Shown piece after piece: positions 11,709-24,069 of a stretch of DNA of 64,000 bases (within the stretch, counting starts at the first letter, position 1; each line of letters begins with the position of its first letter). Both the position numbers and the translations under genes were made by a program. The stretch covers positions 6,577,001-6,641,000 of the forward strand of contig OX387205.1 of assembly GCA_947561715.1 (NCBI GenBank), written 5' to 3'. This DNA comes from Ascidia mentula (taxonomy: Eukaryota; Chordata; Ascidiacea; Phlebobranchia; Ascidiidae). Below the pieces are notes generated by a model, which was not told where the DNA came from, did no database searches, and saw only the letters and a list, made by a program, of their open reading frames with translations.

Positions 11709-14700
11709 TACCCCCCACAATGTACGAATCCAAAAGGAGTACATTCAACACAAAACAAACCAGCATCGGCAGCAATTACAAACATATGTACAACACAACT
11801 AACCGCGGTACAACAAACACAACTTCGTGATTGGGCGTCCTAAGTCACCAGTGTGAGTCTTGACGACCACCTGACGCACCACTCCCTTCTTATCAGGAAG
11901 TACTTCGGTCACACGTCCCAAAAGCCATTTGCTTCGTGGCTGGTTGTCATCCGCCACAAGCACAACATCACCGATGCGGAAATTACCATGTTCATTGGCC
12001 CACTTCGTTCTGGGCATTAGCGTAGGCAGGTGCTCTCGTGACCATCGCCGCCAAAAAATTGGTCGGCCAAGTATTGCACCTGGCGCCAGCGATTACGGTG
12101 GTAACAGTCCTTTCCTGTAAATAGCACAGGGGGCATATTCGGCGCTGCACGTTGCAGCAGTAAATGATTTGGTGTAAGTGGCTCCTAATCCTTCGGATCG
12201 AACGTTACTGGAACCAAGGGACGGGAGTTCAGGATTGCTTGGACCTCCACCATCAGAGTTCTCAGCTTCTCATCAGATAAAGTTTGCTCCGAAAGCAGTA
12301 CATTGAAAACCTTGCACACAGAGCGTATCATCCGCTCCCATACCCCACCCATGTGGCTGGCAGCAGGATTGAAGCTCCACGCAATCTCAGGTTGTTGCAG
12401 ATATTCGTGAATCTGCTTTTGGTTCCACTTATGCAGTTCTTCACGCAGTATGCGCTCAGCTCCAACAAAGTTCGTACCGTTGTCACTGAAGATCTGGTCT
12501 GGCCGTCCACGACGACCGATGAAACGTCGTAGAGCTCCGATGAACGAGTCCGTCGACAATGAATCAGCTATCCCAATATGTGCAGCGCTTGTGGAAAGAC
12601 AAGTAAAGATGCATCCGTACCACTTCGCCTCACTTCGTCCTTGCTTGACAAGAAAGGGCCCAAAGTAATAAACACCGACCACTGAGGAAGGTGGCTTGTT
12701 CGCCTGCAGCCTTGCAGCAGAAAGATCCGTCATGATCTGTTTTCCCAGGGAACCGTTTCTTCGTCGGCAGGAAACACACTTGCCAAGTACACGTCGAACT
12801 GCCACTCCACCTTTAATAATTCAGTAGCGTTGTCGTAAGGACGACCACGTGTGTCCCATTCCGACGTGACCAACCTCATCATGCTGCTGCATGATCACCA
12901 GGTCTGTAACCCGATGGGTGTATGGTAGAATGATCGGATGCTTTACATCAAAGTCGAGAACTGCACGCTCAAGTCTTCCACCAACCCTCATAACTCCGTC
13001 AACAATTATTGGATTAAGTTTTCCTAGAGCCCTCTTTTTCTTTGGTAGACGAAGAGCTTCACTCTTTGCCTTTGACACTGCAGCAATGACGTCTGGGAAA
13101 CTGCACCCCTGCACGGTACTTTACGATCCCGAGCTCAGCAGCTTTGAGTTCTACGACAGTCAATTGACCAGTCGGGACCCTGTACTTCGACGGAAACCTA
13201 TTGGCTAGCAACATCGACTTGTATCGGAGCATCCATTTGACAGCCCTTTTTAGCCGATTCCAGGACGAGTACTTGGCGATAAGTCGATCAGTGGGAGACT
13301 CGTTGGCGACGAGACAAACAGTTTGAGCTTCCTTCTTTGCTTGAAGAAACTCAATCGGCACGTTGGACAGGTCGTGGGAAGAGGGCCATGTATCGTCTCT
13401 TTCCCAAAGAAACTGGGGTCCACTGAGCCATCGGCTAGATCTTAGAAATTTGTTCACACCAAGTCCACGTGACGATTCGTCAGCAGGGTTTACCTTTGTG
13501 CTTACATGCCTCCACTGATTTGGATGAGATGCCTCTTCAATTTTGGCTAAGCAGTTTGCTACGAACACCGGAAAGCGCTTGTTGCAGTTGGAAACAACAG
13601 CGGCCGTCAACTCCAGGTGGGGAATCGAACACTAGTCTTCAGTGGGGCAACACGTGCTTTACCCATTAGAAACTAGCAGTAAATGCGTCCTCGCTCATCT
13701 ACCAGCCTCAGGTATTTCATCGCACCATAAGCTGTAGATGACGCGTCTGCGAAATGGTGCAATTCCGTTTTTCGCACCTTACCGAAACTGCTTGGCTTCA
13801 CGCATCTAGGTAGAACGACATCCTTTGACCGCGGTGGTTGCTGCAACCATTTCCTCCACGTTTCGGAATCCTCATCGGAAAGCACGTCGTCCCAACCAAG
13901 TTGTTTCCTGCAGAGGTCTCTTAGCATCGTCTTTGCCACCACGACCACGGGCGCTGCAAAACCAAGAGGATCATACAACGAACTCACCACTGACAGGTTG
14001 GCTCTTCTGGTAAAGGACTTTGGCTGCTTTACGTCAACGCAGAATCCGAACTCGTCTAAGCAAATGTTCCACCCAACTCCGACAACCCTCTCGCACGACG
14101 ATCCATCGAGACTCAGCTCTTTCACCGATTTTGCTCGTTCCTCTTCTTCAATGGACGCGAGAACTCGCTCGCTGTTGCTGACCCACTTGGTCAAATAAAA
14201 TCCCTTCCTATTAGGAGGTGTGCAAATACTCTGGACAAGATTTATAGCGTCTGCCTTAGTTGATACAGACTTTAGACAGTCGTAGACGTAGAAATTCTTC
14301 TTTATGGTCTCTTCGACCTCACTAGGAAACCCGTTTCGCAAATCTTCAGCAGCCTGCTTCAGGCAAAAGCTCGCACACGAGGGGAAGGAAGCTGCCCCGA
14401 ACAGGTGGACCAGCATCCGGTGTGCCGTGGGCTTCTTCGACATATCGCCTCCGGGCCACCACAGGAATCGAAGTGCATCGCAATCATTCGGTTGTGCACG
14501 AATCTGATGGAACATGGCCTCCACGTCGGCCACCTGTCCCATCCGGAATCTTGAAAGAACACCTACCAACGAGTTGGTCAGGTCCGGGCCCTGAAGTAGA
14601 GCTTCATTTAGCGACTGCCCGCGATACTTGGCGGCGCAGTCGAAAACCACCCGCACCTTTCCTGGCTTGTGCAGATTTGTGACAGGATGATGTGGCAGAT

Positions 14701-17700
14701 ACCACACAACGTCTTTGGTCTGTTTCTCATTAGGAATCTCCTCTACATAGCCTTTAGCTATGTAACCCTGGACCGTCTTGGTGCAAGCGTCCTGCAGAAA
14801 GTCATCACGCATCAGGGGCCGTTCCAAAGATCTCAGACGGTTTAGAGCCATGTCCCTGTTGTTGCGCAGCGGCTGCGTATTCGGACGCCACGGCAACTGC
14901 AACTCACAATGTCCTGGAATTTCACACCGTTCTTCATTTTATCTAAAACATACCGGTCTTCACGGGACATAGGCATCTTTGTGAAGTTGGTATCCTGAAA
15001 GTCGGTCTTCCACATTCGCTCCAGCTTATCCTGTAGCGAATCAGGGTAAAGTTTACTGCAAACCAATCGTTTGATTTCTTGCAGACAGGTCCTGCTAAGG
15101 CCCATCCAAGTGGAACCCTTAATGCAATAGGCTGCTTCGGTTTTCCCTTCCGTACTTCTTGCACGATAAAGGCTTCTGGCACATCCAAACCAATGGAAAA
15201 CCAAAGCAAGGTTTCACTGCAGTCAACACGCGGGAATGACAGATCCTTGATATGAGGCAGTCCGTTCAATTCTATCTTTGTCGGCGGAAATGGGCAAACA
15301 ATCAACGGCAAACACTTCCGGGAGTTCCACAGTTGCAGCACCATCAAGCGAAGCAACGGTCAAGCCGACCCTCTTGCTCTCGCGCCTGCGACTGTCTCCG
15401 TTGACCGTTTTCAGCGTCACGTTGCTCGGTTCACCTTTCAGCCCAAGCCTTTCAGTTAACTTCCTGTCACACAAAGTGACACCAGAACCAGTATCCAGAA
15501 GAGCGTACGTGTTTACGCACCTTCCGTTGGCACTGATCTTTAAGGCAACCATCATCAGATTGACATTCTGGCGACCAGAAGAAGCATGACAGTCCTTTTC
15601 ACTTGCCGACACAACCGAACAGACAGTCCGTTCCGGTGCGGTTCCCATGACAGGGGAGGATTCGTCTTCTTTCTTCTTCGGTGGATGCAACAATGTATGA
15701 TGAGCTTCTTTGCAGTCCTTCACTGTGCACGCCCTCGGCTGTTGCACTTTGTAGCAAAATGTCCAAATCGAAAACACATAGTCTGCGGCGTCAAGTAACG
15801 CGCAAACGATCACGGTACGACCGGGATTTAAATTCCTCGCACTTTACAAGGCCGTGCCTTCCCGAACAGCACGGACACAAAGGGACTGCTGGAACTTGGG
15901 AAGGTCCAGCGCGAGCCTTGGGCTTAGACTCTTCTTCCTTTACAGAGGCCTTTACGTGACTACCTTTACCTTTTGCTTTCTTGGCTTCGTTGCGATGCTC
16001 GTCCAGCATACGACTAAACAACGAATTCGCAATCTGATCCTCAGTTTCCACCAAGTCAATAAGATGCTCGAACAGAGGTTCACGGCCAGTTTCTTTAATT
16101 AATTTTGCAACACGTCGTTTCCAAGATTCCTGCATCTTGAACGGAAGACGATTTGCAACAGCAATTAGCGTTGGACAGTTATTCATCTCAGAATGCTCGT
16201 CAACGTCTAAAAGAGTAAGTAGACAATCGCGCAGCGACTGCGCCATTTCGCTTAAACCAGCAGCGTCATTTGGCCGTAATTCTGGGCCGTTGACGACACA
16301 CCTTACGCATGCATGGGCAATTATGTGTGACTTGCACGCCATATTGATCGTACACCAACTGCCTCGCTTGCCGGTACCCGTTTTCCCTCAGTCTGTGGCA
16401 GTATTCTATCAGCTTTCGGGCTTTTCCTTCGCAATGCTGAACCAGGTACGATAGTTTGGCTCCCTCGTCATCGACCTTGTCGTCGATAGGAGAATCAAAA
16501 TTGCGAACAAACCTCCAATAGTCCATTGGATTGCCATCAAAAATAATCACTTCAGGTTTGGGCCGATTTATGTGTTTCACAAGCGATGCAATTTCACTAT
16601 TATGCATGTTTGTTGGCCTGGCAGGTTCATTTTTAGGGCTTACAGTCGGATTTATTGGAGTCGTGTAATCTCGCCCGTCAAACGAGGATTTCATATCAGG
16701 AACATATGGCGACGGAGACAAAATGGGGGTTACATAATCAACCACATACCGCTGGTCCGGAAGTCTTTGTGAACTGAACGACGTGAACTGAACGCGACGC
16801 TGTTCCTCAAACGGCTGCTCCAGGGTGGTGTATAGGCGTTCCTCCAGAACCATCCTTGACTGTCACGTACTCCGTGTTTCCTGACATCTCGTCCCAAACC
16901 TTCTCTTCAACCACGGCTGCCTGCAGTTTATGCTTTTCTTCTTCGGCTTGTCGACTTGTTTCGGTCATTTTTCTTTGTTCATGTTGCTTTACCAGCGCCT
17001 GTCTTTGCACAGTCTGTGGAATTGCAAGACGCGCGAGCTGAGTAGTCGCTTTGGCGCGAGCTCTACTACTTGAAGAACTATATAGCGTATACTTCGTCCG
17101 CAGGACGAGTTGTTGTCCTTCAGACTACCGTCGCCGCTTCCACATGGGCTAGCTGCATGCATAGGCGTAGAGTTTTGCACATCAACGGGGGTGCGGCGAA
17201 CAAAAAATACTAACGTCAGAAGGTCGTTTGCACGCCATAATATACAAGTTAAAGCGTCGTCTATGTAAGCACGTTCATCACCAACGTAATTTCGTTTGTT
17301 GCGTAATTGTTGTTCGCGAATACGAGGCAAACGAAACGCGTGTTAAGCACTTTGAGTGTTATCAGAAGAAAATGCGCCTTTATTTTTGCTGCGGTTTAAT
17401 CCGGCGAAAACCGAAAGGACACGATGCGATTGCGTTGTAAATTTAGAAAAGGTCGGGGGTGCACCCCCGTACTCTACGCCAGTGGCTGCATGCACAGGTA
17501 AAGCACTAGATGATTGTGAATTTACCTCACGAACCCAGTGTGAAACTCGGTCATCGAATTCAGCTTTATTTTTCTTGACACTTGCAAGATCTTCGGCAAG
17601 GTCGAGATGTGCCTTGTAGGCTTCAACTACATCAATGAAAAGGTGTTCAAGTGCCACCAAAATTGTTTCCAGCACCTTTATATTGCAATGGTCCTTCATT

Positions 17701-18545
17701 AGACACTCGGCGACGAGGTATTGTTCACTCAGTCGTCGTCGACATTCAGCCACCGCCATGGGAGTTATTGGTCGAGGGGTGGGTTCGCTCATATTGATGC
17801 TTTGAAATCAGTTGAAACTTTCATGTAACGCCCGTTAGATGCTCCCCACTTCGAGGAGCGGAACGTCACACGAGGGAAAGGTTAAAACGCGCCTTCTGAA
17901 CTTCCTCGAATATATTCGCAGTTTTTTATTCGGACAAAGAAGACGGTTTCTATGATGCATCACATCAACAAATGTACTTCAATGTACAAATTCAATATAG
18001 GCTCACCAACTGTTTTCGGAACCGGCATGCAAACGAATAAATTGCTGGTTCAGTGTCACGCCTAAACAAAGAAGCAACGTATAGTCACAAATTCCCGTTA
18101 CGACATTACACACAATGCTTACCAATTGTTGTGACAACAAACCACAAACACCACTTGATTAAATGGCACGAACACTCTAAGAATAAACAAAGCAGTGTAA
18201 GTATCTTGTCTTGGTTCATTTACCCAAGGTACAACGAATGGCATCTTAAGCCATTGCGTTCAAATAGCAATCATGGTTAACAATAATACAGTTTATTCCA
18301 CATACGCATAAGTAACTCACCGATCATTAAGCCCTTTACGACATAGAACCGTGCTCCACGGAAGCCAAACACGAAAAGGAGTTAACCTTTCTCAGCTTTC
18401 AGTTCAACAAAACTACTCGTTAACTGTTACGTCACAAACAGCAAATAGACTGCAAGCAGTGAAAAGAAAAACATAAATAGAAATCAGGTAATAATGTATT
18501 AAAATCCCAACACAGCGATCTTTAGACAGCTCTGATGGATTTATT

Positions 18546-18592
18546 AAGAGAAAAATAGATTTTCGCCTAAAAACGGCATCATCAGTTTCTCC
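18546..18592 (-). ncRNA. Hammerhead-ribozyme-like core, left arm
   Basis: On the minus strand: GGAGAAA, CTGATGA, a GCC/GGC stem II, GAAA, then TTTCTCT, which can pair with the first block as stem I. Stem III is only two to three A-U pairs, as in hammerheads thought to work as dimers. An extra T follows CTGATGA, so activity is uncertain. Confidence 0.55.
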
Positions 18593-19040
18593 ATTAACCA
18601 AAACTGCCAAAAAGGAAAAACAGAAAGGAAAGAGTCAAGAATCTAACGCAAAAAGGTTACGAAAGCTAAAAATTTAATAAAAACTATAAAAATATTCGGG
18701 TTTCAAGCATTAACTAAGAAATAACAAAAGTATGAATTAACTGCATGTGGTTAGACCTGTCTATACTGCTTTACATTCAAAAAACCACTGGCGCTGACAC
18801 CGAGTGAGCACACAAACAAACAGAAGCAACTGAATGTAAAAACAGAAAAAAAATGTGGAAGGGGAATGGACGTCACGAACTGCAGACAGGTAGGCCTGTG
18901 GGCGAACAGGTGTGACCGATAAGACTCGCTGAATGATAAGACATATCTCCGGTCCTACAGCAAAATTCTTTGCGTGCAACGAACCCGGATATGCGTATCT
19001 CTTTCCTTTCTGTTTTTCCTTTTTGGCAGTTTTGGTTAAT

Positions 19041-19085
19041 GGAGAAACTGATGATGCCGTTTTTAGGCGAAATATATTTTTCTCT
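19041..19085 (+). ncRNA. Hammerhead-ribozyme-like core, right arm
   Basis: Plus-strand mirror of the left-arm core: GGAGAAA, CTGATGA, GCC/GGC stem II, GAAA and a seven-pair stem I with TTTCTCT. A possible AUU cleavage triplet precedes stem I. It has the same extra T after CTGATGA. Confidence 0.55.
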
Positions 19086-19259
19086 CAATAAATCCATCTG
19101 AGCTGTCTAAAGATCGCTGTGTTGGGATTTTAATACATTATTATTGATACGGTATGCGATCGACAGCCTGCCAGGGGCCTTTGGTTTTTTGATCCAGTTT
19201 TTATTTAGTAATCACATTAGAAATCAGGTAATTGCTGGCAAAAAAGATGTAACAATCTT

Positions 19260-19726
19260 GATGAATGAATGTATCCAGTCTTGTAAAACTGCATATTCTG
19301 TGACATATTTCTTTGTTCTTCGTCAGAAGGAAATTTGTTTATAACAATCATTTACTTCCAAATAGCTTTTTAAAGTACATATGGTACAGTTTTAACCACT
19401 TAAAAATATTTTCGACTACCTTTCCTTTGCTGATTTTCATTCGTGCTTTCCTCACGATTTCTTCTATTTTCTTTTTTCGCAGCTAACTGCACAGCAATTT
19501 TAGAAATTCATATTTTTAAACAATGCTTACATACTCCTCTACAGTAGAAATTAGGTATTATCTGTAAATTCCCGTGATATTATTTTTCTTATCCTAAAAT
19601 CACCCTCTCCAATGCCTTCTGCACGGCAAGTTGGACCTTCCAAGATGGCGGCCGCGTCTTTCAGTTTGCTTCAAAAATCATTTATGCGTCACAGTGAGAT
19701 GCGCAATCCAGTGTTTATAGAGATCA
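19260..19726. other. Flank right of the BEL fossil, no gene
   Basis: AT-rich sequence with no supported gene. It contains TTGGACCTTCCAAGATGGCGGC (19632-19653), the inverse of a block near 9464-9490, suggesting a short dispersed repeat. Confidence 0.4.
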
Positions 19727-19858
19727 GTGGTCCACACTCACCCTTCAGGCCGGCGGATTCTTTGTTTGTTTCATTGTCCCAAGCGTACGCCCGCACGCCG
19801 GCGTATAATGAAACAAACAAAGAATCCGCCGACGCAAAGCGTGAGTGTGGACCCGGCC
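19727..19858. mobile_element. Palindromic MITE, copy 1 (TAA-type)
   Basis: A near-palindrome of about 130 bp with arms GGCGGATTCTTTGTTTGTTTCA and its complement, and ends related to GGCCGGGTCCACACTC. It is followed by TAA. The second copy at 25452-25586 is cleaner. Probably a PIF/Harbinger-type MITE, judged from the TAA target. Confidence 0.7.
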
Positions 19859-20086
19859 TAACCAGTAAAGTGTTCGTATTCATCCGCGCATGCGTCATTA
19901 GGACGACATGTTGTGTAAAGATAAAGTTGTACTGCTGTTAAACTTTTGTTGTGTTAAGAGACAACTAATTTATCCTGTTTCAATTTGGATAAGATGAATA
20001 AGACATATATTACTGCAAGACATGTTAATGCATATTAATTTTGGAACGTTGATGGAGCCACTAACCGCAGGCTATAGTAAGGACCT

Positions 20087-20151
20087 GGATTACCCCACAG
20101 TTGGTATGTTTAGTTTTTACTTGCGTTTTGATCTTGTGATGTGCCTTGACT
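20087..20151 (+). repeat. Direct repeat, left copy, bracketing the second BEL fossil
   Basis: GGATTACC(C/T)CACAGTTGGTATG continuing to GTGATGTGCCTTGACT. The right copy is 22166-22230, with few differences. TTAAATATTTT follows both copies, with a short extra segment in the left one. Confidence 0.8.
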
Positions 20152-20179
20152 CGGCGACGTAGTTAGCGAGTCTTAAATA

Positions 20180-22240
20180 TTTTCAACTTGGCATATCAAG
20201 ATGCTGAGAAAATAATGATCGACTCCTCGAATGTGCAAAAGTTAAAAGAGGTAACTTTGGCTATCGACTTTTTGTATGACGAATGTGTCGACAAACATGC
20301 AAAACGTTTGGACTCGGTAAAAAAGAAAAGGGACAAAAGAAAAATTAACGTTGCACTTTCAAGTTTACGAAGTGGCAAACAAAAGTTTGATGTACGTGTA
20401 AATGAATGGATGGAGCAAGTAATGTGTCGGGCAACTGAACGTGACAGCAAGGCATTGTCTGCGATTTTGGTTCAAAAAGCAAAGCTAGTTCACGAGTAAG
20501 CTCAAGCTCGAGTTGCAGACGTACTGAAGCTTTTGTAAGAAAAGAGGTTGCGCTTTTGGAAAAGGAGTTTCTGCAGAAGAAGACGGAAGCCGAGAGTAAA
20601 CTTCTTCAGAAAAAGATGGAAGCTGAAAGCAATCTTTTGCAGAAAAGGATGGAAGCTGAAAGCAATCTTTTGCAGAAGCCGATGGAAGCAGAAAATGAGA
20701 TAAAAATTCTTGAAGCTGACCATAAATTAAAGGCTGCCACAATGGAAGCTGAAATGTGGGAACGAAAGTCAACATCAGGATCGTGCGTTGATGGATTTTC
20801 TCCAGAGAATCGGACCGTTGAGTTTTCCCCGCCCTCTACACAGACCGAACCGCCGGAAATAAAAGAGGAAAATCAAGCGTTTGAGTCCGACGATGTCAAC
20901 GACAGTAACGCCAAGTTGAAGGTGGTAATGGATAGTCCAACCTCTTCATGCAGTGAACCTAAGTCGAAACCGGATGTGACAAATCATGAGCCGGAGGTGA
21001 GTGACTTGTACCGTGTTGCTGCTGCGCTAAAGGCAGGAATGGACCTTCCCAGACCGGAGTTGTTGTTTTTCAAAGGTGATCCACTAATGTATACGCATTT
21101 CATGATAAGCTTTGACGAAAATATTGGCCGTCGCGTAGACAGTGACAGCGCAAAGCTGAACTACCTGATTCAAAACTGTCGTAAGGAAGCGTATGACATG
21201 ATCTCCTTTTGTATTGGTCTGGAACCTACGTATGTTTACAGAAAGGCCCGAGAGTTGCTATACGAACGGTACGGTCGCCTTCTTGTAATCGAACGTGCGT
21301 ACGTGGAAAGGTTAGGTCATTGGCCTTACCTGAGATCCGATGATGCCGACGAATTGTCGGAACTTGCACGATCCTTAGAGGAGTGTTTAGTGACTTTGAC
21401 TCATCTGGGATACTTTGCAGACATCAACAACTTTGAAAACATGTTGAACATGGTAAAGCGGTTGCCGTTCACAAGGCAGGGCCGATGGCGTAGACACGCA
21501 GCCGGCATTGAAAGAAGTGGAGAAGAACCTCGTTTCTGTTACGTCACCTCGTTGAGTTTGTTAAGAATGAAGCTTATATTGGGAACACGATGTTTGGTCG
21601 TATGTTGGGTCCTCGGAAGGACAAGGATGTGCAGCAGAAGCGTAACAAAAACTTCCGACGAAAAAAAGAGCATCGACCAACGCAACATCGCTTGCTCCAA
21701 GAAACGATAGAAAGTTCGAACCGAGCACCACTCAGAAATCAGGATGTCCTCTGTGCAGCAAATCGCACGACCTTGCGAATTGCGACTTGTTTAAACGAAA
21801 AATCTTTGTTGAGCGAAGAAAGTCTCTTCGTCAAGCTGGGCTTGTTTTATGAAAGGCCATATAGCAAGAACTTGTAGTTTGCCAAGTTCTTGTGCAACCA
21901 GCGGATGTCGAGGAAAACATCACAGTCTTCAACTGCGCCCGTATGCGAAGCATCTACGCAATCGTCAGTGGAGACAACGTCATCGTCAAGTGCAACTGTC
22001 AGCTGGAAATGTATGAGCACTCATGCGGAAAGCGTGTATCTTAATATTGTTCCGGTAAAGGTTACGGGCAGTAATGGTAGGGAGCTGGAAACGTACGCTT
22101 TTTTGGACCAAGGATCGACTACAACCTTGTGTGATGAAAGGCTGATCAAGCAGCTAGACATTGTGGGATTACCTCACAGTTGGTATGTTCAGTTTTTACT
22201 TGCGTTTTAATCTTGTGATGTGCCTTGACTTAAATATTTT
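20180..22240 (+). mobile_element. Second BEL/Pao fossil, 5' part only
   Basis: Plus-strand Gag-like region with a repeated coiled-coil motif (LLQKKMEAES-type repeats near 20580-20690). It continues into a BEL Gag core (PRPELLFFKGDPL..., about 21040-21300) and a protease-like segment (TYAFLDQGSTTTLCDE, near 22095-22140). No reverse transcriptase or integrase follows. It is broken at a few points and truncated. It is bracketed by diverged 65-75 bp direct repeats at 20087 and 22166. It is a different lineage from the 11-19 kb element. Confidence 0.82.
22166..22240 (+). repeat. Direct repeat, right copy
   Basis: Same block as 20087-20151, here directly continuous with the end of the protease-like region of the BEL fossil. 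Confidence 0.8.
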
Positions 22241-22382
22241 AAAGGTTAATGATTAACGCAGATGCAATTTGTAAACTGTGGTGGGAAGCGTATTTTCGTT
22301 GTGCATTGTTTCACTACTTATATTGTGACGTAACAATCTGCTATTATGAATGTTTTGGTTGCAGGAAAACCGCTACGCTCAG

Positions 22383-22835
22383 CAGTGTTGCCAGTTGGGC
22401 CCTTTTTACGCCCAATTGGGCGTGTTGTCTTGGGTGTTTGCGCTTTTTTATTGCACCTTGCGATTTGGGCGTGTTTAAGAAATTAAAAATTTTTATAATT
22501 AACTCATTAATTATGTAACAAAACGCTGTTTCAGCCGTATTTAAAATACTGCAAACTGACCACACAACGAAATACGACGTCATAATCATATTGCAAAGAC
22601 GACTGTGATCAAAATAATGAGTGTTATAGGTGTTGCGTCCTGCTCACGGTCTTAGTTTACGGTTTAAGTGTTCAACCATAAGCATAAAATGACCATTGGT
22701 GTACGTAACTGATATGTGTAAACTTCATTAACATTGGGCGCATTTGGGCGTGTTGTTTTTGCATAAATTGGCGCTTTTAGGCGTGTTAAAACAAAAAAAT
22801 TAGGCGCTTTTGGTAAAAAAAATCTGGCAACACTG
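22383..22835. mobile_element. hAT MITE with perfect 8-bp target duplication
   Basis: A 453-bp element starting CAGTGTTGCCAG and ending CTGGCAACACTG, flanked on both sides by ACGCTCAG (22375-22382 and 22836-22843). Subterminal TTGGGCGTGTT/AGGCGTGTT words repeat near both ends. No transposase. The perfect duplication suggests a recent insertion. Confidence 0.9.
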
Positions 22836-22964
22836 ACGCTCAGAATAAACAAGACGACCATTCAGACCAGGAGTGGGTTGTCTTGAAAGTTGGGTCGGCG
22901 CGTTTTTGCCTAGTGGGACGAACGGCGCAGAACCAGGCTGCGCACAAGCGGTCGTAACAGGTAA

Positions 22965-23345
22965 TGTGATCTACATGCTCAGAGCTTTATCTACACTAAT
23001 TTTTTAAACATCGTGTGGCCCGAAACATTATTAAATTAGCACTTGTAGCGCCGCAAATGCTCGCTGGGATTCACATAGTGTAACCGCGGAAGAACCCATT
23101 TCGTTGCGATAAACTTCATAGGTGTTCAAAAATTGCAACTATATAGGTATAAATATTTTTTTGGAAATATTGGAGACCTTCTTGATTAAAATGTTTATTA
23201 TTACAACTAATTTTTTGCTTTTGTCATAAATTAACACTTAATTTGTTTAAACACATTGATTGAATCTGTGTTCACTCATGCATGTAATAATCCCGGGTTT
23301 AAACAAATTTTCATTTCTCCGAAATGACGATGGTCGCACGACACT
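22965..23345 (-). repeat. Family A repeat, copy 3 (inverted)
   Basis: Minus-strand copy of the repeat at 6172 and 8625. Recognisable are GTGATCTACATG, ACATTATTAAATTAGCACTTG, CCCATTTCGTTGCGAT and TGTTTATTATTACAACT. It holds a single unit, not the tandem array. Confidence 0.75.
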
Positions 23346-24069
23346 AATTTACGGAATAAGGAACGTGAGGAATCTAAGGAAAGTCACACTAATTTACAGA
23401 GCTAAGGAAAATCACAAACACTAATTTGTGGCGCTAAGGAACGGAAATAGTTCAAGGAAAATGCAAAACTCGTCTAAGGAAAGCAGATAGTGCTTTTAAC
23501 TAAACAAAACACTTAAAATTCTACACTATCAACAAGCACAACATTTGTTTAATAGCACTAAACAAATAGCATGCTATCATAGTAGGGTAGAATGGGGATA
23601 CCTCGGACCAGGTATGTTACGACACAATTAGGTGGTGTTAATAAGACACTTTCACAAAAGCTTTATGTCCCCATCACACGGTAACAGAAACTTTAGAATT
23701 AAATCAACATAGGAATGTGGTACATAATTTTGAAAAAATATGTGCAATTTTCAAAAAAACGTCCGCGCTATTTCCGTTCTCCCCTATATACTCTGATGCT
23801 ATTTCTGACATGACGATCGGACAGACTTCAGACTGAACATAAGTTTGACTTGCAGACGAAATTAATAATATCAATCCCGATTGGAATCCAACGCTACTTT
23901 GCACAGTTACACTCTTTTTGACTTTAACTGTAAAAACCGCTTTCTTTTAATTATTGCCTTTTAAGAGCGAAACAAATGCATTTTAATGTGCCAGTCAATA
24001 GTAAAGCTCTATATACAACACTCCATTTTGAATAGAACTGTAAAAACCCATTTTCTAAATCGACTCTTT
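23346..24069. other. Spacer with short degenerate repeats
   Basis: At 23340-23490 CTAATTT and CTAAGGAA words recur in a loose array. The rest shows no gene, RNA or mobile element I can support. Confidence 0.35.

Larger units (their letters stand above)
18493..19217. mobile_element. Foldback insertion with two hammerhead-like cores, inside the BEL LTR
   Basis: The insertion is bracketed by a perfect 15-bp direct repeat TAGAAATCAGGTAAT (18478-18492 and 19218-19232), and the other LTR shows the uninterrupted site. Its arms, about 18493-18637 and 19000-19144, are inverted copies of each other differing at a handful of bases. Each arm carries a hammerhead-like core. The middle (18640-18995) and the last 70 bp are single copy and non-coding. 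The long target duplication argues against a plain MITE and for reverse-transcriptase-mediated insertion. Confidence 0.8.
11235..19254 (-). mobile_element. BEL/Pao LTR retrotransposon fossil with both LTRs
   Basis: A minus-strand BEL/Pao element flanked by a perfect 5-bp duplication ATCTT (11230-11234 and 19255-19259). LTRs lie at 11235-11708 (3') and 17829-19254 (5', enlarged by a nested insertion). Parts, in element order: Gag-like region with coiled coil (17792-16300), zinc-binding and aspartic protease region with DTGS (about 16300-15223), reverse transcriptase and RNase H (about 15356-13060), integrase (about 13110-12185) and a terminal BEL-type domain (12017-11799). The coding region is broken, with roughly ten breaks, so it is inactive. 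The compared parts of the two LTRs differ at only a few bases per hundred, so the insertion is fairly young. Several short plus-strand frames here are shadows. Confidence 0.92.
17829..19254 (-). repeat. 5' LTR of the BEL/Pao fossil, interrupted
   Basis: Matches the other LTR from CCCGTTAGATGC to GATGTAACA but is about 950 bp longer. Most of the extra length is the 725-bp insertion at 18493-19217. Confidence 0.88.

Noticed and set aside
13618-13672. tRNA-like block with a B-box-like GTTCGATTCC on the minus strand in the BEL fossil
   Set aside because: It lies exactly where the BEL RNase H region is expected and its sequence is explained by that conserved coding block. No cloverleaf can be drawn.
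12284-15959. Many plus-strand open frames of 60-105 codons
   Set aside because: All lie opposite the BEL/Pao Pol region on the minus strand and have no family motifs.
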